Source: Elysia chlorotica
Taxonomy: Eukaryota > Mollusca > Gastropoda > Plakobranchidae
Reading direction: 5' to 3'
Length of the DNA: 64,000 bases
Assembly: GCA_003991915.1 (NCBI GenBank)
Contig: RQTK01000015.1
Location: 680,085 to 744,084, forward strand
Made by a program: the position numbers and the translations under genes. The notes under the pieces are model-generated. The model was not told the DNA's origin and did not search any database. It was given only the letters and a program-made list of their open reading frames with translations. This document shows, piece by piece, positions 46,463-57,716 of this stretch; the first letter of the stretch is position 1; each line of letters starts with the position of its first letter.

Positions 46463-48704
46463 ATTAATTTCTGCAAATAATTATTTTGATCAGAAGGAAA
46501 TATATTTAGAAAAAAAAATCAAACAAATTGTCCTTTCCTTCCATTCAATTTTAATATAAATCTATACCAAGAATAATTTAGTTTTTCACGAGAGTGTTTA
46601 TACACATTTAAAAAAATATATGGTGTGTTTCTGCCTCAATATTGCTTTTGGCACAATAAAGAGTAATTTTGTATAATTTTTACCATATATATAGAGGTCT
46701 AAGTGTTTTGGCCAATAAAATTATAAGATCAGGCTATCGAAGAAAGCAAACCTTAAAGTCTCTGCTAATTTAACATTTTCCAAGTCTCAAAAAAATAATA
46801 TACTGTGTGAAATGAAATTAGTGTTCATTACTTGGCAGAAACAACCTAACAACAAATTTACATAGAAAAACCGTAAAGAGTGTGTATAGACTCAAACATA
46901 TTGCACTTTCTCAATACTTACTCTTTCCACTCGCAAACTTATTCCCCACCCTATCGCAGGAGTTTTCCCCACCTAATTGCAAGCTTAACTGCAGTGCCTT
47001 GAAAAAAATTAAGTGTGTTAACTAACAGTGCAATTACTCAAAAAAGTATAAAGGTCTAACCCACAAAAAATATTTTGATATTACTGAAAACTAGATTGCA
47101 TACAGTTTCCAGTGACATCTTTTATAAATATCTTTTATGTTACTTTTTAGTTTGAAAAAAAAAAAAGAATGAAGAAAAAGTTAATGAAATCTCATGTAAC
47201 AAGTGTGATAATGAGATTTAATTGGATGTCTCGATAAGAATTGCTTTACTGATACAAAAAATGGTGCCAAAACTGCTGATAGTATGGTAAACTACCATCA
47301 GAATCACTCAAAGTTATATTGACAACAATTTTTATATAAGGAATGGTGAATTGGCTGTGTAATTTGTTGTTATGATTCACTTTCGGTGATCATGGAGTCT
47401 CTGATGCTGCAATAAAAATGGCCGCACAGATCAACGGAGCCTCCGTTAATGTGACTAACCTTGACCTACCAATCAATGGAGTGTCAGTTGATGTGAGTGG
47501 AAAGAGTTAAAGCATTTATTTAAGCCCAAGCTCCTTTTATATTTTCTGCACAAGTTGATGTTTGCTTCCTGCAGTACTAAGAGAACAAATCTAAAGTATA
47601 TGTTTGGCTTGCTAGATTATGCAGTACGATTACGCCTCTAGACTCTGTAGGGGCCTATGGTCTACTAGCCCATGCTGTAATCTGCAATGAAACGGTTTTC
47701 ACTAGAAAACCTTATACATATCATCCATGTACATTAAATTTAAAATAGAAAACAAGTAAGTTGGTCTATTATTTAGCCTAAGCCTATATATCTCGACCTA
47801 TAGATCTATATCATTGCTAATACGGAATGTGTCTATGCACACTATATATAGGGCCTAGTATTTCTGCCTCTTTATTGTACAGGTTATTGTCCAAATTTCG
47901 CTTAAGGTACTAATTTATATTTGAGTGGGTTTTTTAAATAAAACAATTTGATCTACAATCAAATAAAGCTAAGCTCTTTCCCCTGAGCCAAACCTGCTAA
48001 TAATATTGAATAGGCTATGTTGAATTTGAGCAGTGATTCTGAAGAAGAAGAATTCAACGCTTCCTAGGTCTTAAGAAGAATTGCGATGCGATTATAACCA
48101 TCATTCAAATAGAAAAGCTATACTATATAGTGCGTATAGTATAATTTGGACAAAACACTATATAATTTATTGTGTGCAAAGACTCAGCCTGCTAATGAGA
48201 GTGATCAGGTCTAGATCTAGATCTTGTTATTATGATTAATTTCTAATTCAAATCTGAATAGGGAATATATTTTTTCCTTATTTCATAGATGGATATGTGT
48301 TGGTAAGTATATTGTACACAGTAAGATTAATACTTACAATGCTAAATCTATTTCAATCTAAGATTATTTATTTTTCTTTAAGGCTGCAGATAAGGTGGCC
48401 GCATATCAGGCCTGTCAAGCAAGCGAAAACTTCCTGTAGCGTCTTAGCAACACTATACACAATCTGTTCACCTCCCAGTAAGAGTTCCAATTATTGTTGT
48501 TGACAACTCTACTTTCGGTTTTGGTTTCGGCTGATCGGCTCCATACACTCCAGCTCTAGTCCACTCTAGTCCTTAGATTAGGCCTACTAGACATACTTCC
48601 AATTATTCTTCCATCATTCTATCAACACTTTTAAAGGGGGATTGCTGAACTTAATTTGCAGAATATTCTGTTGTGGATCTAGATCTATGCAGAATTCATA
48701 AAAT
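46463..48704. other. Divergent intergenic / promoter interval of CFAP70 and DTD1
   Basis: The start codons are 2.2 kb apart and point outward, so transcription of both begins here. A likely 5' untranslated CFAP70 exon ends at 46922 (minus-strand AAAGA followed by GTAAGTATT). Palindromic AGATCTAGATCT words are frequent. No TATA box can be assigned. Confidence 0.55.
47418..48439 (+). CDS. Candidate 43-aa micropeptide, two exons (tentative)
   Basis: ATG at 47418 in the good context AAAATGGCC encodes MAAQINGASVNVTNLDLPIN then GVSVD to 47492, followed by a GTGAGT donor. An exon at 48383-48439, after TTTCTTTAAG, continues in phase 0 with AADKVAAYQACQASENFL and a stop. Two INGxSV(N/D)V units suggest an internal duplication. 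It lies just upstream of DTD1, so it could be a separate small gene, an upstream ORF in the DTD1 5' UTR, or chance. No known family is recognised. Confidence 0.3.
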
Positions 48705-48747
48705 ATGAAAGCAATCATTCAACGCGTTGTAAAAGCCAGTGTCACAG
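48705..48747 (+). CDS. DTD1: DTD1 exon 1
   Basis: MKAIIQRVVKASVT, 43 nt, GTGAGA donor in phase 1. A stop codon shortly upstream in frame supports this start. Confidence 0.93.
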
Positions 48748-51700
48748 GTGAGAATTCGATAGATCTATTCGTACAACAAGAAATTTACAATAAATAGGCC
48801 TAGGTCTTAGGCCTTCAATTTTTATAGTCCAATTTAGGCACCCCTTGAGATTTGTGGTCCCTAACCTGTGGGCGGATTCGAGGGGTAGGTGGGTAGGATT
48901 CGGTTACAGCGGAGTTAGTCAACCTGTGAAGAGAGAGAGACTGATAGACAGACAGAGCAAGCGAGTGTGAGAGATCTAGATCTATAGAGATAGTTTAAAT
49001 TGCTTAACAGATCAATTTTATGTGTTTGTGTATGTTTGTCCCCACCCGCATTACAACCTGTGTTCAAATAAACAAATAATAATTCAATTGTGCCCTGTCT
49101 TTATGAATCAAACAAATCATGCCAATTCAATAAAAAATTAAAAAATAACAAAAAGACAGGCAGTAGCTTACAGCTGGCAGGTATTTTATTCAATTTTAAT
49201 AGAAGAAGAAAAATAACAAAAAGACAAGGAGTACAGCTGGGTGGTATTTTATTCAATTTTAATAATCGAAATCCGGCCGCCCACCAATTTTATCGCCCAC
49301 AGGCTAGGGACCACAAAACTTAAGAAGTGTCCTCATTTGGGCCTATAGATCTAATTAAAGTATTGTACAATCTATTACTATACAAAGATCTAAATTAGGC
49401 TTCAACGAACTCGGAATCAACTCATTTTCAAAGAAAACCTCACATTCAACAATCACAAAAAATCCTTTATTTTTCCTCTTTGTTTTTAGTAAACTATCTT
49501 TGATCCAACAAACTATCATTGATGCCACTACCAATGCAAAGTGAAATAAAATAGATAGCTAGATCTACAGCCATCTATGATGCAAGCCAGATGCAGTGTC
49601 AAACCGACTTTTAGAAAAATTCCCAAAATTCTTCTTTCCAAAAAATGTAAGATAATGAAACGAGCTAAGGCGGATCTAAGAGCAGAGGCCTTCCTAGTGA
49701 AAAAATATTGATTGACTGAATAATCGTTATTCTCTGGGGTTTTTAGTAAACTATCTTTGATCCAACAAACTATCATTTTTAAAATCAATTTTAAAATCTG
49801 TATAGGCCCTTTAAAAGATATCTAAAAGCCTGTGAACCAAACCTGGAAGTTATATAACTTGGTAATAATATTCATTTGGTTGAGTTTGAACAGAAATACA
49901 GAAGAGGAAAAATTCATCTCATACCCACCCTCAGATTCAATAAACCAGAAGTTTCGGGGAGCCTACAAAAATGTTTACCAGCCACTAAATCTAGTCGGGC
50001 AACCCAAGATGTGCCAGCTCGTCCTTTAAAAAGAATAACAGTTAATACTTTTCCTAAAAGCCATGAATGATATCGTTTACTGAAGTGTTCGGCAAAAGAG
50101 TTGGTTGATGATCAGTGAGGGCAGAGTGGAAAGGAAAGACAGTTGATGAGATAAGCAAAAAAACAAATTGCTATAAACTTAAAGCTCACCCTATGAGTTG
50201 TGCAAAATATAAACAACACTATTGTGCAGTAAATCAGGGATTGGATGTTCTGCAGCATCTAAAAAGAAGCTTTTGTTGTGGTGGATGTGACAAAAAGAAT
50301 CAAGAGTAGCAATAGCAGTTAAAAAAGGAATATTGGCTTGTATGTATAAGTAGCATTGATATTTTATGCTTCATAGATAATATTTTGTTTTTATCTTTTT
50401 ATGTTTCTCACATGGTCTATTACAGTTGGTGAGAAAACCACTGGCTCAATTGGTCATGGCCTGTGTGTTCTGGTTGGCATCCATCGACATGATACAGACA
50501 AAGAGATGGAATACATGTAAGTGAAAGTTGTTTTAAAAATTTTTATCATTCTTTTTTTAACTTTCAACTTATTTGTAGATCATAATGAATGAAAGCTCTA
50601 AAATGCAATCTTTAGTTGAATACGTCTGCTGTTGTTTTAAAAAAATTTTGTTAAAGATATTGGCCATTAAATAAATCATATTTTGTGCTAAATTTGAACA
50701 GTGGAAATAAGATTTTCACACCCAAAAGTTGTCACAATAGACTAAAAAGCATTTATAAGTATGGAGAGCCTCATCCGCAGTGCCTATGGGTACATGTATG
50801 CAATTTCAAAATATAAAAAAAAAATCACAAAATATCACAGTAGTCTCCATTTTTAAGGACATCTGGAATGATGAGAACTGTTAGGCATACACATTTAAGA
50901 GATTACTAATTTTATATTGGTTGGTTGGTTGTTGTGTTTTAACGTCCAACATCAGCAACTTTAGGCTATATCGTGGACGGGCCCCAAGACAGACGTCTGA
51001 CAATTTTATGTGCTGCCACACACGAGACAGGGTGGGGATACCATGACTCCTGTCTCAGCCGGTCACATTATACTGACACCGACCCAACCAGTATTGAAAT
51101 TGAACAGGATTTTGCCTTTTGATGTTTATGGGGAGCCCATCCGCACCTATGGGTACATGTATGCAATTTCAAAATAAAATAAAAAAATCACAAAATATCA
51201 CAGTAGTCTCCATTTTTAAGGACATCTGGAATGATGAGAACTGTTGGGATAACGAGAGGTTTGGAAATTCCTGTTTTTTCTCTGTATTTGCGCCCTATAT
51301 TTTATTTTAGAAATAATGAGAGACTAAATCAGATAACCTTGATAATAACGAGAAGTTTGAGAAATTTGAGAATACATGTAGTTCTGCTTTTAACCCATTC
51401 ACAACATAACATTGAAAAAAAATTGAGAAAGATGCCAAATAGTAAATTTTATATGTTATTCTGGCACCTCAAACATACACATGGGTCCCGTTTCAGTCAC
51501 TCTCCCCTCACGTTCCCTTGCTGTCGCTGACAAAAGTGACATTACTGATAACCCCACATTACCTAGCAGACGCCTAACTCTTTTTCTGTTATCAAAGTAA
51601 TCAAAGCTGTATTGTGCAAGGCCAGACGGTGGAACAGCCAAGCCCATCTGTACGAGTAGAGTTAGTTGTTTTTTTTTGAAAACCAAGAAATCTCTTTATT

Positions 51701-54700
51701 GCAGAGTTTCCCTGTTTATTATATATTATTAACCATTTCCTCTGGAGCAAACTAAGCTTAAAAATTTGACTGTCATAATTGCAATTACCTATGGAAACAG
51801 TTTTTGCGATAGCATAGCATATTTTCATTTATGTGACATATTTTTGCAACATTTAATGTTTTAATCAGCAATTTTTAAATAGGACAGATAAAGCAAAGTG
51901 GCAAGTGTGCTGATGCTGGTTTTTCTAATACATGTAATATATTTTCTATAATAATTTATTAGCTTTAGTGCTTTAGTATACATCAGAAAATAACCCTTAA
52001 ATGTAAAAATCCTTTCAATTATTTCCGCATTGTTTAATGCTTTTTTTTTTATATAATTCATTTCCCATCCTTCACTTCATTATGAACTTTTTCTACGATC
52101 CCTGTTCAGAATCAGAAAAATTCTCAACATCCGCCTATTTAGTGATGAAGGAGACAAAAGATGGTCTAAGAGTGTCATGGACATGGACTATGAAGTCATA
52201 TGCATAAGTCAGGTAATCGTGAAGTGGAGAACAAATCACGAGGCAAAACAAAAACAATAACATATTAACAACAACACCAACAAAATTCCATATAATTACA
52301 TTTTTGTATTAACCTTAATAAAAAATGTCTTAAGTTGTAGCCAATGCGTATAGTATTTACATGTACTGATATCCTGCCTCCACTTTTTTCATCAATCTGC
52401 TGTGTTAACCTAAAGTGGAAAGAATTACACTACAGTGAATTCTCAATGTTATCGTGACGTCTTTGTACTGAAGCATTAAAAAATGATATCACTAAAACAT
52501 AACAATTACAATTTTTGATTTAAAAAAAAAAGTATTTATTGGTCTGTTTGAAAAGGGAGACAATTGTTTAATGTCTGGTAAAAACATTTTAATATTACTT
52601 ATTGGGGTTAAAGGTTTTTTGATAGCTGCATTTATTTTCCTTGTTTCTTTTGTTCTTGTACAGTTTTTGTTGTTAGTTTAAGGTATTATATAATATCATG
52701 TCGCCGTACCTGATGATAGGTTTGCCTCGATTAAAATGCACCCTTAAGTGAGAGGAGGACTCTCAAACTTATATTGTCCTTTTAACCTTACTATACATAT
52801 ATATATATAGAAAAAGAAGTATAATGATGCTCAACATGTTCAAATCAGCATTGTATAAATCTGTATATATACTAACAGTAAAACAATCTTATATGTTGTC
52901 TTTGAATGATTAAATATTAAACTATATCCAACCATCATTCCACCAGCAACACAAGAGAGCTATTGGCAGAGGAAGAGAAAAGAATTTTTTTAAAATCTGT
53001 TTATACTGTTTTTAAATTTCTTTGATTTGTTCCTCAGTTAAGCGGGGAAAATGTAATTTAGTGTATGTAGTGTTATTGCATCTTAGTTCATCTAGCATTT
53101 CAGTTTTGAAAAAAAGAATTAACTTCACTGCCTCTTATTTCTAATTTCAGTTTACCTTAGAATCAAGTTTGAAAGGAAACAAGCCAGATTTCAGGGAAGC
53201 AATGACAGCTGAGTCGTCCAAGACTTTTTATGAGAAGTTTCTGGAAACTATGAAGTCCCAGTATAAACCCGAGAAAATCCAGGGTAACCTTGTGTTTTGT
53301 TTGTGCAATTAATAAGCGTCTAGGTTTTGACCTTTTAAAATTTAATGTCTATTTGATGTATTATCTGTAGCATGCTTGTTGCAATATTAAAATAAATTGT
53401 AATCATAAGGTTGATATCATTGTCAGTTAGTGAGAAAAGAAATGTGAGGCAACCAGGGTGATTCAGGCACAAGTCGGAAATTTGACCTTTGGCGTTATTG
53501 GTATTGTGTTAAAAAGAATCAAAGGCACTTTAAGAGGCTGACTTATTTTATAACTCTATCATTTCTAGAACCAGAGATATCCAACTTATTTAAAAAATTA
53601 TAACGGTAAATGTATAGAATTTTTTTAAACATTTAAATGGCTATAGCTCAAAACTTGTATTAGCGACCTGTATCTGATTCACCCTGCTTGCCGCACAAAA
53701 GAAGAACTGAAGATATTAGTGATTGGACACTTTAAATAAGGTACATGAACAGGATTGGTGGCTCAATGGTAAAGAGTGACGCTCCTAATCACAGAGCCAC
53801 TTTTTTTTTTTTTATCCCTACTCATATCCCTTTACCACCTAGAGGTTTGGATTCGTGTCAGTATAAATTAACTTGGTTAGATTAGAGAGAAGTCCTGGTT
53901 TCCCATCTCTGTCTGTGTGGCTGCATATAAAATTGTCAAACATTAGTTTCAAGACTATAGATATAAGCTAGTTTCTGATATGAGATATTAAGAAATCAAC
54001 CAACGAATCCTATATGTATGACTATGAAGAATACAATCAGAGGGAAGCACAACATAAGAATTAACATAGATTACCTACCTACAAAGTCAATTTATTTGCA
54101 TCACATTATATTGGTTTGTTGCTTTTGCTTTTTATGAAATTAGAAAAAGGTTTTGTGTCTTACTCTTTATTGTGCTTAATAAGGCTGATTTTCTTCAATT
54201 TAGATGGAGAATTTGGTGCTTACATGCAAGTTCATATCCAGAATGATGGACCTGTCACAATCCCGATAGAAATGAAACCACAAAAGGTATTTGAATTACC
54301 ATACAGCAAAAAATTACTCCTTTCTCTTCCCATTAAACATTTAGCTGATTTATCATTTTTGCTATTCAAATGTTTAAGTTTCTAAAGTAAATTATATAGT
54401 TTTCTCTTTTATCTGTACGAATGAAGGTTTTTAACCACTTGAGTCTGTAGGGGTCAAATTCGACCCCTATTTTCGAGGCAATAATACAAATTTAAATGCC
54501 ATTACTATGAATACTGAATAGCTGTCCATTTTCATGCACTAGTTCAAATCATCTTCGACTCGGCCACTTTCACAAAATAATTCATTGGATCTTAATTAAA
54601 AAGATGTGTCAAATTCATCGACAGATATACTCCATGGGTGCATCATTTAAAAAAAAAAAAACTGAGTGCTCAAGTAGCTAATAACAATATATTGTTGTTT

Positions 54701-55134
54701 ATTTACATACAGACAGTATGTATGAAATTTCTGTCCTGCGTTTTCATGTTAAATTTAAGTAATCCAAGTCTAAGTCTATTCTTATTTGATGCTTTACTTT
54801 TTAAATTTATTGGTATGAATTTGTTGCGATGAAGTAAAATTTTATAGTTACTTTCTTTTTGGATGATTTAAGTCTTCCTTTCTGATTTACAAGGATTCAA
54901 TATGGAGTGTGCTAAATCTATTATACTAGAGTTGCAATCCAGAAAATCGATAAGACATTTTTTCCTTTAATTTAAAAAGTTCTTTTATATCCTCTTTCGT
55001 TTTAGATCATTATTAGTAGGGTTTTATCAGATGTTTTTTCTCAAAACTATCTTTGTTTTAATTTTTATTTTATTTTTTAGCCTGTCAGTTCACAAGAAAA
55101 GTCAGATGCTGCATGTAGCCAAGGAGACACATGA
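48705..55134 (+). CDS. DTD1: D-aminoacyl-tRNA deacylase 1 (six exons)
   Basis: Joined CDS 48705-48747, 50426-50516, 52110-52212, 53151-53283, 54204-54286, 55081-55134, 168 aa; all phases agree. The enzyme hydrolyses D-amino acids, and glycine wrongly attached to tRNA(Ala), from tRNA, proofreading translation in the cytosol as a homodimer. Diagnostic motifs are present: SQFTL, and the Gly-cisPro loop NDGPVTI with FGAYMQVHIQNDGP before it. The start MKAIIQRVVKASVTVG matches the family. The body is full length; the C-terminal tail is short (PVSSQEKSDAACSQGDT) compared with the long charged tail of mammalian DTD1. Head-to-head with CFAP70. Confidence 0.96.
48824..49347. mobile_element. MITE-like element with ~50-bp terminal inverted repeats
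   Basis: TTTGTGGTCCCTAACCTGTG at the left returns as the inverse of CACAGGCTAGGGACCACAAA at the right. Similarity extends outward to an ATAG/CTAT pair. Inside, two direct copies carry ATAACAAAAAGACA and GGTATTTTATTCAATTTTAA. No transposase frame. Within DTD1 intron 1. Confidence 0.65.
49860..50320 (+). pseudogene. Possible decayed coding fragment in DTD1 intron 1
   Basis: Two open frames of 64 codons (49876-50070 and 50115-50309) have protein-like composition; the second is Cys-rich with KRSFCCGGCDKKNQE. No start context, splice sites or known family could be assigned. Mobile-element debris is a guess. Confidence 0.25.
50426..50516 (+). CDS. DTD1: DTD1 exon 2
   Basis: VGEKTTGSIGHGLCVLVGIH then RHDTDKEMEY; phase 1 in, 2 out. 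Confidence 0.95.
50759..51246. repeat. ~125-bp direct repeats flanking a SINE
   Basis: GGGTACATGTATGCAATTTC and ACATCTGGAATGATGAGAAC occur in both flanks (50759-50884 and 51121-51246). The SINE lies between them, so a local duplication contains or surrounds the insertion. Confidence 0.85.
50928..51092 (-). mobile_element. SINE, 5'-truncated, minus orientation
   Basis: It shares TATGTGCTGCCACACACGAG and CATGACTCCTGTCTCAGCCG with the full copy at 61205-61459, but lacks the tRNA-like head. The insertion is in DTD1 intron 2. Confidence 0.85.
52110..52212 (+). CDS. DTD1: DTD1 exon 3
   Basis: RKILNIRLFSDEGDKRWSKS then VMDMDYEVICISQ. It holds the first half of the SQFT active-site motif; phase 2 in, 0 out. 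Confidence 0.95.
53151..53283 (+). CDS. DTD1: DTD1 exon 4
   Basis: FTLESSLKGNKPDFREAMTA then FYEKFLETMKSQYKPEKIQ. KGNKPDF is strictly conserved. Phase 0 in, 1 out. Confidence 0.95.
53745..53985 (+). mobile_element. Degenerate SINE relic
   Basis: A tRNA-like start (GGTGGCTCAATGGTAAAGAG) is followed by a T run, GTGTCAGTATAAATTA and GTCTGTGTGGCTGCATATAA, which echo the SINE body. In DTD1 intron 4. Confidence 0.5.
54204..54286 (+). CDS. DTD1: DTD1 exon 5
   Basis: DGEFGAYMQVHIQNDGPVTI, with the Gly-cisPro proofreading motif, then PIEMKPQK; phase 0 out. Confidence 0.96.
55081..55134 (+). CDS. DTD1: DTD1 exon 6 (terminal)
   Basis: PVSSQEKSDAACSQGDT and TGA after TTTTTTAG. The tail is not conserved; the phase 0 junction and stop support it. 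Confidence 0.8.
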   Translation, partial: PVSSQEKSDAACSQGDT

Positions 55135-55904
55135 TGCTTTTGGAAGTAGCTGTACATATTTTTAAAAATTTTGAAATTCAGAACTGTATTGTTCCGAATA
55201 GAATCCTCCATAATTCATATAGGACAAACCATTTATTTCCGTATCTGTTTAGTTCAGACTCACTATTTTTAGATTTCTTGAGATATGCCTTTCCCCACCC
55301 AAAAAAGTTACAGATTGTATTATCAAAAATGAGCTAGTAATATTGACTTGTCAGTAAGTTTTAATTTGTTTTGCTTCATTCAGGTTTTTTCCTGATAACT
55401 AGTACTAGTATTAAGTTAGTATTTTTTATGTGTGTTTTACCCATTATTTATTGCACAGAAAGTAAACTGTATACAAATGGAAACATAATCTCCTTCTAGT
55501 TCTAGTTTTCACTTTACCGTAGGTCTCTTTGGGCACTACAATGTTCGAAGATGCTGTTTGGTAGCCATTTTTCCAAAAGCAACTTTTCCAGTTTCTGCTA
55601 AGCCTTATCCTAGATGTAAGTTACTTGGTGCATTGCCTTCACTACATACAATTTCCTCACCATCGCTTACAAGAATCATGATGTTGTCATAAGAGGATTT
55701 TACACGCTCATTATCATCAAATCAGTTTGCACAAAAAAATAGTGATTTATGAAGAAAGTGAAGCATAAAAATTTGTGCCTACAAGTTTAAGTTTATTTAT
55801 ACAACGGTGCTTGGTTTACCTTTATTTCTGAAAACCAAGGATAACTATAAATTGATATTTTTATCAGAAAGACATTTGTAGCAGATTAGGTTAGACATAG
55901 AAAC

Positions 55905-55910
55905 AATAAA
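55905..55910 (+). terminator. DTD1: Candidate DTD1 polyadenylation signal
   Basis: AATAAA about 770 nt after the stop codon. Other AT-rich signals may be used. Confidence 0.35.
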
Positions 55911-56864
55911 GGATTCAATTTAATTTTTAGAAAAGTTCTATAAGTTTTAACAAACACCATTACTTCTAGAAAATAGGATATACCCACACAGAACTTACAT
56001 TAGCAAATTTTTTTTAGCGATGGCTCATGTCACAAGTAAGATAAAGTGATATAACATAATATGATAGCGACCAATGTGAATATCTAATTTGATCTGGCTG
56101 GATAATTGCTTCTTAGACATCAATAATTAATTATAATGTTCATGTTCACAATGTTGTGATGTATTGCTATAAAGAAATTTCTCAGTCTTTTCATGAAACA
56201 ATCAGGCCCAGATCTTTTATCGGTTGTAAAGTAGTTTATCTTTTTCTATTTCGCTCTAATTATTATAATGTATAATTATATTTATGTACATGATATATTT
56301 TCTGTAGAGAAGGATCTCTGCATCTGGACCTCAGCATTTTACTAATTTGATGATGTAATTGTTGTTGTTCTCTTTCTATTATTATTACTATTATTTTACT
56401 TTTAATCTGTTTAAAATTGGATAAATTATTTCCTGGAGAGACTGCGCATAGATGACCAAGTTGTATCAATACACATCTTTATTAAAAACAAAACATATAC
56501 GATTTAAAGATTCAAAATATTGGTTTAATCACATAAATTTGTTATCGTGTGGTACGATTTTGAAACATTTTTATGCATCTGCTTTTGAAGTACTTTTCCT
56601 TTTGTACCTTCTTTAATCAAGTGCCAAGTCTCATTGATATTAGGATTGTCACGTCAGTATCTTGCTTAGATGAATAATTTAAAACCCTACCATCTGGCCT
56701 TGGAATATTGACTGATAAAATTTATTTTACATTTCAAAGTATATCAGATTCTTTAAATTTACATGCATACTTGTTAAATGCTTTAGAAAAGGACCTTTGA
56801 TAGGCATAGGTGTACTCTTTTCTGACTTTTCATGTCTATTTTGTGATAAATATATTTTAGTTTG

Positions 56865-56975
56865 TGAATAGTAATCACATTCATTGAGCCGAAAACCCTG
56901 GTATCCCTGCTCTGTCCTTGTGTGGCATTGGCAGTAAATAAAAATATCAGACATCACTGCCACACGGCCTAATTG
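56865..56975 (+). mobile_element. SINE relic fragment
   Basis: GTATCCCTGCTCTGTCCTTG then AAATATCAGACATCACT resembles the GTATCCCCGCCCTGTCTCGT and GCCAGACGTCAGT parts of the SINE at 2160. Confidence 0.5.
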
Positions 56976-57618
56976 TGGACATTTCATGTTAAGATTCAAG
57001 GTATCATTTGCTGTGTATTTTATTTTGTAGTTTAATCTCAGCTTTATCTCATTTTCAAAAGCAGTTGACATTGTTGAATAATGAAGCATGATTGTGTTTG
57101 ATCCTATGAGAATACAACAAATCCATGCAATTATCTCTTAAATTTTGTCCTTTTTCTTTAATATTCCTTTTTCTGTAGTTAATCCTTGTTTGTTTTTTAT
57201 TTTTTATTTTAAGCCTTCACTCCATGCTTAGGCATGGAACTCTAAGAATTTGAAGAAAGAAAAATGCAACGTTTTGTTCACTCATTCTTAGAAAGGATAT
57301 CAGCTTTAAGATAATTTTATAGAGCCATAGGGGCATATTTTTATTTGATTATGTCTATGATAAATATTTGATTTCAATCAAAGGATTCTGTTTACAGCCC
57401 ATAGCCACTTGATTTTTTATTGAGGTGAGGAGTAAATGTTGGATCTGATAATAATGTGATCTGTATAATAATTATGAGTTCACATACAAAATTAATGATT
57501 CAACAGACATAGTAGTATGCTTCCTTTCTGCAATCATCCGTGGCACAAAAATCATTGATAAAAGTGATAAACGATAGTTAGTTGCATGCATTAAAAATCA
57601 AGAAATGTTATTCATCTG

Positions 57619-57716
57619 CTTTTAATCTTCAAACTTACTGATCTATTGTGTTTGTACATTATTGGTTCTGCCTTTAATCTTCAAACTTACTGATCTATTA
57701 TGATTGTACATTCTTA
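57619..57716. repeat. 54-bp tandem duplication
   Basis: TTTAATCTTCAAACTTACTG and the following bases occur twice in direct succession. Confidence 0.85.

Noticed and set aside
53745-53830. Possible tRNA gene
   Set aside because: Only the 5' part is tRNA-like, with no acceptor-stem pairing or complete cloverleaf; it fits a SINE head.
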